From the NCBI GenBank assembly GCA_964491265.1, contig CAZBFP010000008.1, positions 78,221 through 142,220 on the forward strand: a stretch of 64,000 nt of DNA, in the 5' to 3' direction. This stretch comes from JBBAGC01 sp964491265. GTDB lineage: Bacteria > Spirochaetota > UBA4802 > UBA5550. Below are positions 24,069 to 32,357 of this stretch, piece after piece. Made by a program: the position numbers and the translations under genes. The notes under the pieces were generated by a model. That model worked only from the letters and a program-made list of their open reading frames with translations, was not told where the DNA came from and made no database searches. How positions within the stretch are numbered: the stretch's first letter is position 1; every line of letters begins with the position of its first letter.

Positions 24069-25391
24069 TTATTCACTTATCACTGAGATGAAGCGGTCAA
24101 TGCTTTCTATTGAAGTCATCTCTGTGACGCATACCAGCAGGGATTCTTCAAGTTCAGGATAATAATCATTTGCTTTTATCCCTGCAATTATCCCGTGATC
24201 CTTAAGCTTTTTAAATGCAGCATCAGCGTCCGGTACTTTAATAAGAAACTCATTAAAGAAGGGAGCATCATAAACTCTGGGGATGTTGTTCTCTTCCAGT
24301 TTATCAGCCATATAACATGCAAGGTTGTGATTCAGCAACGCAATATCTCTCAGCCTGTTTCCCACAAGACTCAGGTATACTGCTGAACGGAGTGCCACGA
24401 GCCCCTGGTTTGTGCATATATTTGACGTGGCCTTTTCTCTGCGGATATGCTGCTCCCTTGTCTGCAATGTAAGGGCAAAAGCCATTTCGCCGTCTATATC
24501 TTTTGTTTTACCTGCAAGCCGCCCCGGCATTTTTCTTGCAAAGCTGCTCCTCGCAGAAATAAAACCGGCAAAGGGGCCGCCATAATTAAGGTAATTCCCG
24601 AAACTCTGAGCTTCACCGCAGACAATATGAGCACCGCATTCTCCCGGAGATTTAATCATACCCAGACTCATTGCTTCGGTTATAACTGTAATTAAGTTGA
24701 TTTTACTCTCTTTTGTAATAGCTGAAAATTCTTCAATGTCCTCTATAGATCCGAAAAAATTAGGGCTCTGTATAACTATGGCTCCCGTATTTTCGTTTAT
24801 CAGCTTTTTAATAGCTGCTGCGTCTGTAACACCATCTTTAGTATCAGCTGTAACCAGTTTGAAACCCCCTGACCAGGCATAAGTTTCCAGCACTTCTCTA
24901 TAGGCCGGATTGACTGCACTGCTCACCAGAATTTCATTTAGTCCGTTAGACCTGATCGATAATAAGGCTGACTCTGCAAGTGCGGTTGCACCATCATACA
25001 TACTTGCATTTGTAAGATCCATACCTGTTAGACGGCTCATCATTGTCTGAAATTCAAATATGGCCGCAAGTGTGCCCTGGCTCACTTCAGGCTGGTATGG
25101 AGTATAGGCTGTATAGAATTCCGACCTTGATGAAATCTCATCCACAACAGCAGGGATATAATGCCTGTAAGCACCTGCACCAAGAAAAGATTCGTGAAAG
25201 ATACAGTTTTTCCCTTCCAGCTCTTCGATAATGCGGGAAGCCTCCATCTCCGATACTGCAGCAGGTATGCCGGAAATCCCGCTGATTCTGATCTGCTCAG
25301 GGATATCTCTGAAGAGATCATCAATAGAGGAAACCCCAATCTCACTCAGCATCTTTTTTCTGTCTTCGTCAGTCAGACTTATGTAGCTCAT
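24069..25391 (-). CDS. gcvPA: Glycine dehydrogenase (decarboxylating) subunit 1, P-protein alpha
   Basis: Partner of GcvPB in the two-subunit P-protein of the glycine cleavage system. Family motifs are YISLTDEDRKKMLSEIGV at the start, FLGAGAYRHYIPAVV, FYTAYTPYQPEVSQGTLA, TNASMYDGATA, and the C-terminal REQHIRREKATSNICTNQ. Length is 440 residues. It starts 2 bases after the gcvH stop. Splitting of P-protein into alpha and beta subunits is common in bacteria and is not an anomaly. Confidence 0.96.
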   Translation of the reverse strand: MSYISLTDEDRKKMLSEIGVSSIDDLFRDIPEQIRISGISGIPAAVSEMEASRIIEELEGKNCIFHESFLGAGAYRHYIPAVVDEISSRSEFYTAYTPYQPEVSQGTLAAIFEFQTMMSRLTGMDLTNASMYDGATALAESALLSIRSNGLNEILVSSAVNPAYREVLETYAWSGGFKLVTADTKDGVTDAAAIKKLINENTGAIVIQSPNFFGSIEDIEEFSAITKESKINLITVITEAMSLGMIKSPGECGAHIVCGEAQSFGNYLNYGGPFAGFISARSSFARKMPGRLAGKTKDIDGEMAFALTLQTREQHIRREKATSNICTNQGLVALRSAVYLSLVGNRLRDIALLNHNLACYMADKLEENNIPRVYDAPFFNEFLIKVPDADAAFKKLKDHGIIAGIKANDYYPELEESLLVCVTEMTSIESIDRFISVISE

Positions 25392-25393
25392 AA

Positions 25394-25810
25394 TCAGTCC
25401 CCGGCTTTAATATAGTCCAGATAATCAGCAGGATCCATAAGATTCTCAAGCTCTGATTTATCTTTGATCTTGATTTTGAAAATCCACCCTTCATCATAGG
25501 GTGAGCTGTTTAATAATTCCGGGGCATCTTCAAGTTCCCTGTTTATATCAACTATAGTGCCGCTTACAGGGGAATATACATCAGAGGCTGCTTTTGGTGA
25601 CTCAATAATCGCGATTGTCTCTTTTGCATCAATTTTCGCATTAAGAATGTTGTTTATAAATTCAACAAAAACGATATCTCCCAGGCTGTGCTGAGCGTGA
25701 TCTGTAATGCCGCAGGTTCCTATACCATCATCATCAATCATAATCCACTCATGATCTTCTGTATATTTTGTATCTGCCGGTACTTTTGTTCCTTTTTCTC
25801 CGCTCCCCAT
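25394..25810 (-). CDS. gcvH: Glycine cleavage system H protein
   Basis: Lipoyl-carrying shuttle protein of the glycine cleavage system. The lipoylation Lys is about residue 73 in IIESPKAASDVYSP. TKYTEDHEW, GTCGITDHAQHSLGDIV and PYDEGWIFKIK are typical. Length is 138 residues with a short extra N-terminus (MGSGEKGTKV). A GGAGG Shine-Dalgarno sequence is well placed before this ATG. The 50-base gap from gcvT is the largest inside the gcv genes but shows no hairpin or riboswitch. Confidence 0.96.
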   Translation of the reverse strand: MGSGEKGTKVPADTKYTEDHEWIMIDDDGIGTCGITDHAQHSLGDIVFVEFINNILNAKIDAKETIAIIESPKAASDVYSPVSGTIVDINRELEDAPELLNSSPYDEGWIFKIKIKDKSELENLMDPADYLDYIKAGD

Positions 25811-25860
25811 TGAGAACCTCCATTATAATTTGCTATTTTTGTTTTTTATACGGTCAGATA

Positions 25861-26946
25861 TTAACCGTTAAATCCGTAAAAGGGTCTTTTTACTATCACC
25901 CCTTTCACAGGTTTGTCTCTTATGATAACATCAACATTATCTCCAATTGACGCACTCTCTTTTTTTACAAGAGCAAGTGCCACCCCTTTTTTGAATGTTG
26001 GAGAAAATGCACCGCTTGTTACATAACCGATCTTCTGATCATTGAAATGAACTTCGCAGTTTTCCCTGGGTATACCCCTCCCCTCTATTTCAATGCATAC
26101 CTGTTTCCTTGCTGCACCCTTCTCCTTTAATTCTGAGAGGATTTTTTTGCCGATATAATCAGACTCAGAATTAATCAGCCACGAGAGGCCGGCCTCAACA
26201 GGATTTATCTCCTCGTTTATTTCATGTCCATAAAGTGAATAACATGCCTCAAGCCTCAGGGTATCTCTGCAGCCTAAACCGGCCGGTTTTAAACCGTAGC
26301 TTGTTCCCTTATCAATAATGGTATTCCACAAGGCTTCTGCTGATTCGTTATTTATGAAAAGTTCATATCCGGCTTCGCCTGTGTATCCGGTATTTGATAT
26401 CATCACTTCTATCCCTTCAAAACTATCATAATAAAAATAAAATCTTGGAAGATTTTCAAGCTTATTTGATTTAAATATTTCAGATATTATTTTTTTTGAT
26501 TCAGGTCCCTGAACGTCTATTTTTGCGGTAGAATCAGATATATTTACCAGATCCACTTCATCTATCAGATGACTTTTCATCCAGGCAAAATCCTTCTCCA
26601 TTGTACCTGCGTTAACAACCAGGTAAAAGTTTTCTCTATTGTTCATGAATATAAAGAGATCATCAATGACTGTTCCCGATTCATTACAGAGGCATGAATA
26701 AACCCCCTTTCCTGCTTCAAATTTCCCTGTACTTGTGGGTATAAGGGAGGCAATATACTTTTCAGCATTTTTACCTTTTACTATAAATTCACCCATGTGG
26801 GAAACATCAAAAATTCCCGCCTTAGTTCTTACAGCCTCATGTTCCTCAAGAATTGATGTGTATTGTACAGGCATTTCGTATCCTGCAAATTCTACAATCC
26901 TGGCTCCCAGTTTTACATGTGTATCAAAGAGTGGTGTCCGTTTCAT
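25861..26946 (-). CDS. gcvT: Glycine cleavage system T protein (aminomethyltransferase)
   Basis: Transfers the one-carbon unit from aminomethyl-GcvH to tetrahydrofolate, releasing ammonia. Family features are TPLFDTHVKLGARIVEFAGY at the start, GIFDVSHMGEF, NTGYTGEAGYELF, GLGCRDTLRLEACYSLYG and the C-terminal IGYVTSGAFSPTF. Length is 361 residues. The start codon overlaps the last base of the upstream flavoprotein gene, so the two are tightly coupled. Confidence 0.96.
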   Translation of the reverse strand: MKRTPLFDTHVKLGARIVEFAGYEMPVQYTSILEEHEAVRTKAGIFDVSHMGEFIVKGKNAEKYIASLIPTSTGKFEAGKGVYSCLCNESGTVIDDLFIFMNNRENFYLVVNAGTMEKDFAWMKSHLIDEVDLVNISDSTAKIDVQGPESKKIISEIFKSNKLENLPRFYFYYDSFEGIEVMISNTGYTGEAGYELFINNESAEALWNTIIDKGTSYGLKPAGLGCRDTLRLEACYSLYGHEINEEINPVEAGLSWLINSESDYIGKKILSELKEKGAARKQVCIEIEGRGIPRENCEVHFNDQKIGYVTSGAFSPTFKKGVALALVKKESASIGDNVDVIIRDKPVKGVIVKRPFYGFNG

Positions 26947-28277
26947 TATTTTTTCATCCTTCTTAATCCAAAATCGATTGCCCTGAGGAGAGGATCATAA
27001 ACTTCACTTACTGCAGGGCAGTAGGCAAGCTCGGTTCTCCCCAGTTGCTCAATGGAAATATTAAATTCAATTGCAGTACTGACAATATTTATCCTCTCAG
27101 CCGCGCCTTTTTCGCCAATAGCCTGGGCTCCCAGTATTTTTCCCGATTCACTGTCAAAAATAATCTTAATTGTGATTTGAGAATTATCCGGGAAATATTC
27201 CGGCATTATATGTGAAGTTATTTTACCTGCAACCGGTTTATATCCTCTCTCTTTGGCAGCGTCTGTAGTGAAACCGGTACCTGCGATTTCAAGATTCCCT
27301 ATTTTTGTTACAAAAGTGCCCGCGCTCCCCTGATACTCAGTTTTTCTGCCTATCATGTTCATTGCTGCAGCAGAACCCTGTTTGTAGGCGGATGTTGCGA
27401 GCTTGGCTTTTGACGGTGACTTATCTATTACCCACCATCCCGAGATACAGTCACCGGCAGCATAAATATTTTCTACTGAAGTTTCAAGAAAAGAATTAAC
27501 AGCAATTCCTGAATCTCCGGTTTTTATACCTGAATTTTCAATTATGGCAAGGTTTGCAGCAAAACCTGTTGCAAGTATTCCTATATCAGCCTCTACATGA
27601 CTATTCCCACAGCTTACAGAGGTTAAACCGGACTCACCATTGAATTTTTCAGCAGCAGCTTCCTTAATAAATTCAATACTATTATCTTTAAGGTATTCTT
27701 CAACAACAGATGACATATCCCTGTCGAGTGTACCGTATAGGGTCTGATTCTGCATTTCAATTACAGTTACTTTCTCAAGGTATTCCTTCAATGCAAATGC
27801 TGTTTCAAGTCCAATAGCACCTGCGCCGATAACAGCTCCCTTTTTAGAGGCTTTCAGTTTTTCAGTAATACGGGCAAGATCATTCACATCTGCAAGTGTA
27901 TATACAGATTTATTTAAATGTTTATCAAGGCCTGTTATGGGGGGAGTTAAGGCCCTGTAGCCCGTTGCTATGAGGAGTTTGTCGTATTCAACAGTTTCAG
28001 TACCTGTTTCAGTTTTCACAGTTACAGTCTTTTCCTGATGTGAAATCTTTTCACCCCTTCCTTTTATGCGCGATACACCCATCCTGGAAAGATCAATATC
28101 CTGCGTAAGATTTTCCATTTTTACAACACCTTCAAGTGCATATGGAAGACCGCAGGGGTGCATCAGTTCCTTTATTTTAGGATCAATTATTGTGACGTCA
28201 GCTTTGGGGTTAAAACGTTTAATGGTCATCAGTGCTGAATAGCCTGCTGATCCGAAACCGCAGATTACTAATCTCAT
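26946..28277 (-). CDS. FAD-dependent pyridine nucleotide-disulfide oxidoreductase (NADH oxidase/CoA-disulfide reductase type)
   Basis: A 443-residue flavoprotein with an N-terminal FAD-binding GFGSAGYSALMTI, a second Rossmann motif (GAGAIGLETAFALKE) for NAD(P)H and the FAD motif VENIYAAGDCI. It has a single redox Cys at about residue 42 in HPCGLPY, as in CoA-disulfide reductases, NADH oxidases and NADH peroxidases. It does not have the CxxxxC pair of dihydrolipoyl dehydrogenase. Its position, overlapping gcvT by one base and within the glycine cleavage operon, suggests it re-oxidises or otherwise serves that system, but this is inference. A lpd gene could lie elsewhere. A good GAGAGG-type Shine-Dalgarno sequence precedes the ATG. 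Confidence 0.85.
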   Translation of the reverse strand: MRLVICGFGSAGYSALMTIKRFNPKADVTIIDPKIKELMHPCGLPYALEGVVKMENLTQDIDLSRMGVSRIKGRGEKISHQEKTVTVKTETGTETVEYDKLLIATGYRALTPPITGLDKHLNKSVYTLADVNDLARITEKLKASKKGAVIGAGAIGLETAFALKEYLEKVTVIEMQNQTLYGTLDRDMSSVVEEYLKDNSIEFIKEAAAEKFNGESGLTSVSCGNSHVEADIGILATGFAANLAIIENSGIKTGDSGIAVNSFLETSVENIYAAGDCISGWWVIDKSPSKAKLATSAYKQGSAAAMNMIGRKTEYQGSAGTFVTKIGNLEIAGTGFTTDAAKERGYKPVAGKITSHIMPEYFPDNSQITIKIIFDSESGKILGAQAIGEKGAAERINIVSTAIEFNISIEQLGRTELAYCPAVSEVYDPLLRAIDFGLRRMKK

Positions 28278-28300
28278 AGTTCCTCTCCCGGGAGAAGGTT

Positions 28301-31123
28301 TTAATAATTATAATATTGCCACAGATTTTCTGCTTCAATTCTATATCTGCCCCTTACGCTTTCGTCAATTACTTCATTGAGAAATTGTCTGGAAAGAGCA
28401 ATATTTTTATTTTCATTATATATTACTGCAAGATTAATTTTAGATTTCAGTACAAATTCACTTCTGGGATTCCGGTCATCAGTGGCCCTGGTAAAAAATC
28501 TGACAGCAGAGTTCCGGTTTTTATAAAATAGAAGGCTTATCATTCCAAGGTAATAGTTAGATTCAGTTCTGTATACATTATCAGATGCTGAAAGTTTGTT
28601 AAAATGTGTAAAAGATTTGTTGAAATTACCTGTGTCAAAGGCCAGTTTTCCTGATAAATATTCAACCAGTCTGGCGTTATCACGGTTTTTTTCAAGCAGA
28701 CCGGCGTAAAGATTAAATCTTGCTGTATTTTTTAAGTTAAAGTAATAGAGCAGATTCAGCTTGAAAACATCTTCAGAAAAAGCGCTTCGCTGTATCTGAC
28801 GAACCTTTTGTGTTGTCATCTCAGCTCCCGATTTGTCATCACCGCTTAAAAAAAGATTCACAATCAGCAGGCTGTCCCTGTCAGGAAAAAATGATGACTG
28901 CTCAATCTGATTAAGATAAAAGTCCGACTTGGCAAAATTACTCCCGTCTCTGAGAATTACGGCTATTGCAATCCTTGACCTGTTTTTTACTTCTTCTTCA
29001 GCATTTGAGGATATTATTTCGTGGAAAATCTCCTCAGCTTTTTCATAATTCTTTATATCTTTATACTTCTGTCCCAGGAGCTCCAGAGTTCTTCCGTAGA
29101 CAGGGCCCCTCTCTTTTAAATTCATTATAAGAGCTTCAGCATTTATTAAATCACCGGTTTCTATTGTACTATGCACAAACATGTAGGCATCTTCAACAGA
29201 AAATGGAGTAATATCCTCCCATTTAAGAATTCCATATACTTCAGTATACCTGTTCATTTTATAATAACTGCGGGCATGGATAAGGGGAATCTCTCTCCAC
29301 TGTATTTCATCAAGTGGAGGAATTTGACCTTTACCGATAATCTCTGTTACTTTTTCGAAATTAGACAGATTATAATATGATTGTATCAGATTATAAAAAG
29401 CGATTCCCCTTTCTCTGGACACATTACTGTTGAGAAATTTTTCATAGAACGAAATTGCCCTGTTATAGTTCCCTGCTGCAAAAGCCTCATTGCCGTATTG
29501 AAGATTAACCAGCATTGCATATTCCGATTCGGGGAAACGGGTAAGGATTGTGTTGAAATATCTCTGCCCTGAAGCAGGCCTTTTTTCATTTAATTTAGCG
29601 GCAAATCCGTAGAGATGCTGGTCAAAATTTTTGTTTTCAATATACTGGTTAATGAGTATGCGGATCTGGTTTTCTGCTGAAGTTAAGTCGCCTGTTATAA
29701 GGTATATTTCTGTTAAAAGAATGAGCGCATCATATCTATTTATTACTTCGTCTTTTCTGGAAAGGTATCTTCTAAGATGAGTTATTGACTCAGGGAATTT
29801 TTTCTTTTTAAAATTTACAACTCCAAGGTAATAGTCGGATTCATTCAGAAATTTCGAAAAGGGGTTATCCCTTTTTATTGACTCAAAAATTTCTATTGCT
29901 GTTTCAGTATCCCCTTTTGCCAGATAGATGCGGGCTCTGTAAAAATTAACTTCATCAATTTTGCTGTCATATGGATAAAGAGATGCGTATTCATTTAACA
30001 ATACTTCAGCATCGCTGTTTCTATCACCCTTAATATAAGCTTTACTTAAAAGTATATATAACTCCTTTTTTGACTCATCATCTTTTATATTTATAAATTT
30101 TTCTGAATATTTAATCGCTTTTTCAGGATCTTTATCCAGATAATTCTCAGCAATTATTATTGCGCTTTTAAAAACAAGTTCAGGCTTGTCCGACTCCTCC
30201 CATACTTTTATCAGCATATCTATACCGTTTTCTGATTTATAGCTGTCTATAATAAGCTTACCCAGTTCAAATACCGCTTCATAGTAATATCTGGATTCCT
30301 TGCCGATCATGTAAAAGAGTTCCAGGTCAGCCTTTGCAGGAGCAGTTCTGTCAAGTTCCAGGTAGGATAATGCCCTGAAGTAATACATATCGTAATATGG
30401 ATGTTTAGTTGCGATTTCCCTTGGGATTGCATTAAAGGTTGTAAGGGCTTTTCTATGATCATCCTGATGCTGGTATATCTGCCCAAGTGTAATTCTTATT
30501 TCAGCTTTACTCCTGGAATCAATTCTTGATGTAATAAGGGGATATAGCCTTTCGTGTGCTTTTTCATATTCACCGTTAGCAAAAAAAGCCTGTCCGATTT
30601 TAAGAATGAGCACAGCGTTCTGTTCCCTGTCGCCGCTCTCTCTAATGGCGTTCTCCCACTCAATAACCGCTTCTTCATATCTCTGCTGATTATAGTAGAT
30701 TGTGGCTATCCTGTCGCGGGCAATGACAATGAGTGCTGTATCTTTTGAATTTTCCAGAAAACGCTTATATTCTTCAATTGCCTTAAGATTCTGTTTAAGG
30801 TTAAAATATGATTCCCCCATCCAGAATCTTGATTCAATTCGAAGGGCTTCTGTACGGCATTTAGTTAAAAAAGTATTAAACTCAAAAAGAGCTGCGCTGT
30901 ATTTTCCCTGCTGGAATATGGAGCGTGCAAGATAAAACCAGGCCCTATCCCTGTTTTCATCATTAAATTCAACCGTACGCCTGAAGAGAAGCTCAGCAGA
31001 AGAGTAATTCCCTGATCTGAATGCTTCAAGCCCCTGGTTAAGCATAACAGAGGAATCAAAAGCTGAATGTAAAGCCGCTGCTGTAAAAAAGAAAAAAAGA
31101 ATTACTATAATTTTCTTTATCAT
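28301..31123 (-). CDS. Large exported TPR-repeat protein
   Basis: A 940-residue protein with a signal peptide (MIKKIIVILFFFFTAAALHSA). The remainder is a continuous array of tetratricopeptide-type helical repeats, with elements such as GNYSSAELLFRRTVEF, GKYSAALFEFNTFL and YEEAVIEWENAI. These occur roughly every 34-38 residues to the C-terminus. Such periplasmic TPR proteins act as scaffolds for envelope complexes, but nothing here fixes the partner. Its ATG overlaps the cinA stop codon (TGATGA), and the flavoprotein gene follows 23 bases later, so it sits within the argS-to-gcv transcript. No catalytic domain is visible. Confidence 0.85.
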   Translation of the reverse strand: MIKKIIVILFFFFTAAALHSAFDSSVMLNQGLEAFRSGNYSSAELLFRRTVEFNDENRDRAWFYLARSIFQQGKYSAALFEFNTFLTKCRTEALRIESRFWMGESYFNLKQNLKAIEEYKRFLENSKDTALIVIARDRIATIYYNQQRYEEAVIEWENAIRESGDREQNAVLILKIGQAFFANGEYEKAHERLYPLITSRIDSRSKAEIRITLGQIYQHQDDHRKALTTFNAIPREIATKHPYYDMYYFRALSYLELDRTAPAKADLELFYMIGKESRYYYEAVFELGKLIIDSYKSENGIDMLIKVWEESDKPELVFKSAIIIAENYLDKDPEKAIKYSEKFINIKDDESKKELYILLSKAYIKGDRNSDAEVLLNEYASLYPYDSKIDEVNFYRARIYLAKGDTETAIEIFESIKRDNPFSKFLNESDYYLGVVNFKKKKFPESITHLRRYLSRKDEVINRYDALILLTEIYLITGDLTSAENQIRILINQYIENKNFDQHLYGFAAKLNEKRPASGQRYFNTILTRFPESEYAMLVNLQYGNEAFAAGNYNRAISFYEKFLNSNVSRERGIAFYNLIQSYYNLSNFEKVTEIIGKGQIPPLDEIQWREIPLIHARSYYKMNRYTEVYGILKWEDITPFSVEDAYMFVHSTIETGDLINAEALIMNLKERGPVYGRTLELLGQKYKDIKNYEKAEEIFHEIISSNAEEEVKNRSRIAIAVILRDGSNFAKSDFYLNQIEQSSFFPDRDSLLIVNLFLSGDDKSGAEMTTQKVRQIQRSAFSEDVFKLNLLYYFNLKNTARFNLYAGLLEKNRDNARLVEYLSGKLAFDTGNFNKSFTHFNKLSASDNVYRTESNYYLGMISLLFYKNRNSAVRFFTRATDDRNPRSEFVLKSKINLAVIYNENKNIALSRQFLNEVIDESVRGRYRIEAENLWQYYNY

Positions 31124-32352
31124 CAGATTCCCTTTAAATTTTTCCGTAAGTAATTTACTGCAAAAATACCTGAAAAATTCCTGATTCTTTCCCGGTTCCC
31201 CCCCAGGTTTAATTTCACTGTTTTTATATTGCCATCGATATAAAAACCGAAACAGACTGTTCCCACAGGTTTTTCCTCAGTTCCTCCCCCGGGGCCTGCA
31301 ATCCCTGTAGTCGAAACAGCTATTGATGTTTTCATCCTTTCAGCAGCACCTCTGGCCATTTCCCCTGCAACCTCTTCACTTACAGCTCCGAATTTCTCAA
31401 TCATGGACGGGTTCACACCCAGAAACTCTGTTTTTATACTGTTGCTGTAGGCTGTTATTGTTCCTGAGTAAACATCCGAGGATCCGGGTATATCAGTAAT
31501 CTTTTTCCCGATAAGTCCCCCGGTGCACGATTCAGCTGTTGAAATAGTTTTCCCCATTTTTCTTAAAAGGTATACAAGCTCCTCCTCAGGGGAATTAAAA
31601 CCTTTGTCAAGGAGATACTCTTTTAGTTTATCTTTAATAGTGGCATCTATTTCATTTTTGTTAATAAAAATTTCTTTTCTGCTGACAAAAACCAGGTCGC
31701 TCAGGCCCTGCTTAGCGCTGATACCCCACTTTATATCATCCGGCAGACCCATATCATTGACAATCCTGTTAACTTCCGACTCACGAATTCCGCAAATTTT
31801 GTAGGAGAGGTTCATCCCTTTTGAAAAACCGATAAGATCTTCCAGGTAATTACTCAGATTATTATCAAACATTCCGGTCATTTCATCTGGTACACCGGGA
31901 AGAGAGATTACTATCTTCTCTTCTGATGTTAATATAAATCCGGGTGCTAAACCGCGCGGATTATCAATGGGGGTTGAATTTGCCGGAAGAGAAATCATTT
32001 TATAATCCGATTCCCTTATCTGAATATTCATAGAAGAGAAGAATTTCTCCATTTTCTTCTTCGATTTTTCATGGTGTACAGGTTCTGAATTAAAAATTCT
32101 GCACATTGCTTCAACTGTATTATCATCGTCAGTTGGTCCCAGTCCGCCAGTGGTAATGATTATATCAGAGGAATTGAGAGATCCTGAAACAGCATCAATT
32201 ATATCCTCAGTCCTGTCGCCAACAGTAAGATGCCTTATTACTTCAAAATTGGTTCCGAAAAAACGGCTGCTGATGAAGGAACTGTTAGTGTCTACAGTTG
32301 TTCCCTGAAGCAGTTCCTCCCCGGTAGCTATTATTGTAACCTTTTTTATCAT
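31123..32352 (-). CDS. cinA: CinA-family protein (competence/damage-inducible, NMN amidohydrolase)
   Basis: Two-domain protein. The N-terminal molybdopterin-binding-like (MoCF) domain has ATGEELLQGTTVDTNSSFI and TTGGLGPTDDD and is associated with ADP-ribose pyrophosphatase activity in some members. The C-terminal CinA domain has TAESCTGGLIGKKITDIPGS, the nicotinamide mononucleotide deamidase (PncC) motif, and VSTTGIAGPGG. Its 409 residues fit the full-length family. Expected role: recycling of pyridine nucleotide by-products. It begins 5 bases after argS ends. Confidence 0.94.
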   Translation of the reverse strand: MIKKVTIIATGEELLQGTTVDTNSSFISSRFFGTNFEVIRHLTVGDRTEDIIDAVSGSLNSSDIIITTGGLGPTDDDNTVEAMCRIFNSEPVHHEKSKKKMEKFFSSMNIQIRESDYKMISLPANSTPIDNPRGLAPGFILTSEEKIVISLPGVPDEMTGMFDNNLSNYLEDLIGFSKGMNLSYKICGIRESEVNRIVNDMGLPDDIKWGISAKQGLSDLVFVSRKEIFINKNEIDATIKDKLKEYLLDKGFNSPEEELVYLLRKMGKTISTAESCTGGLIGKKITDIPGSSDVYSGTITAYSNSIKTEFLGVNPSMIEKFGAVSEEVAGEMARGAAERMKTSIAVSTTGIAGPGGGTEEKPVGTVCFGFYIDGNIKTVKLNLGGNRERIRNFSGIFAVNYLRKNLKGI

Positions 32353-32357
32353 TTTAT

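Noticed and set aside
24069..24069. Split P-protein as a frameshift of one long gcvP
   Set aside because: Both subunits have complete domains and lengths typical of natural GcvPA and GcvPB, which is a common bacterial arrangement.
25811..25860. Glycine riboswitch between gcvT and gcvH, or ahead of the gcv genes
   Set aside because: The gap is 50 bases, too short for a glycine aptamer, and the flavoprotein gene is only 23 bases from the TPR gene, leaving no room for one.
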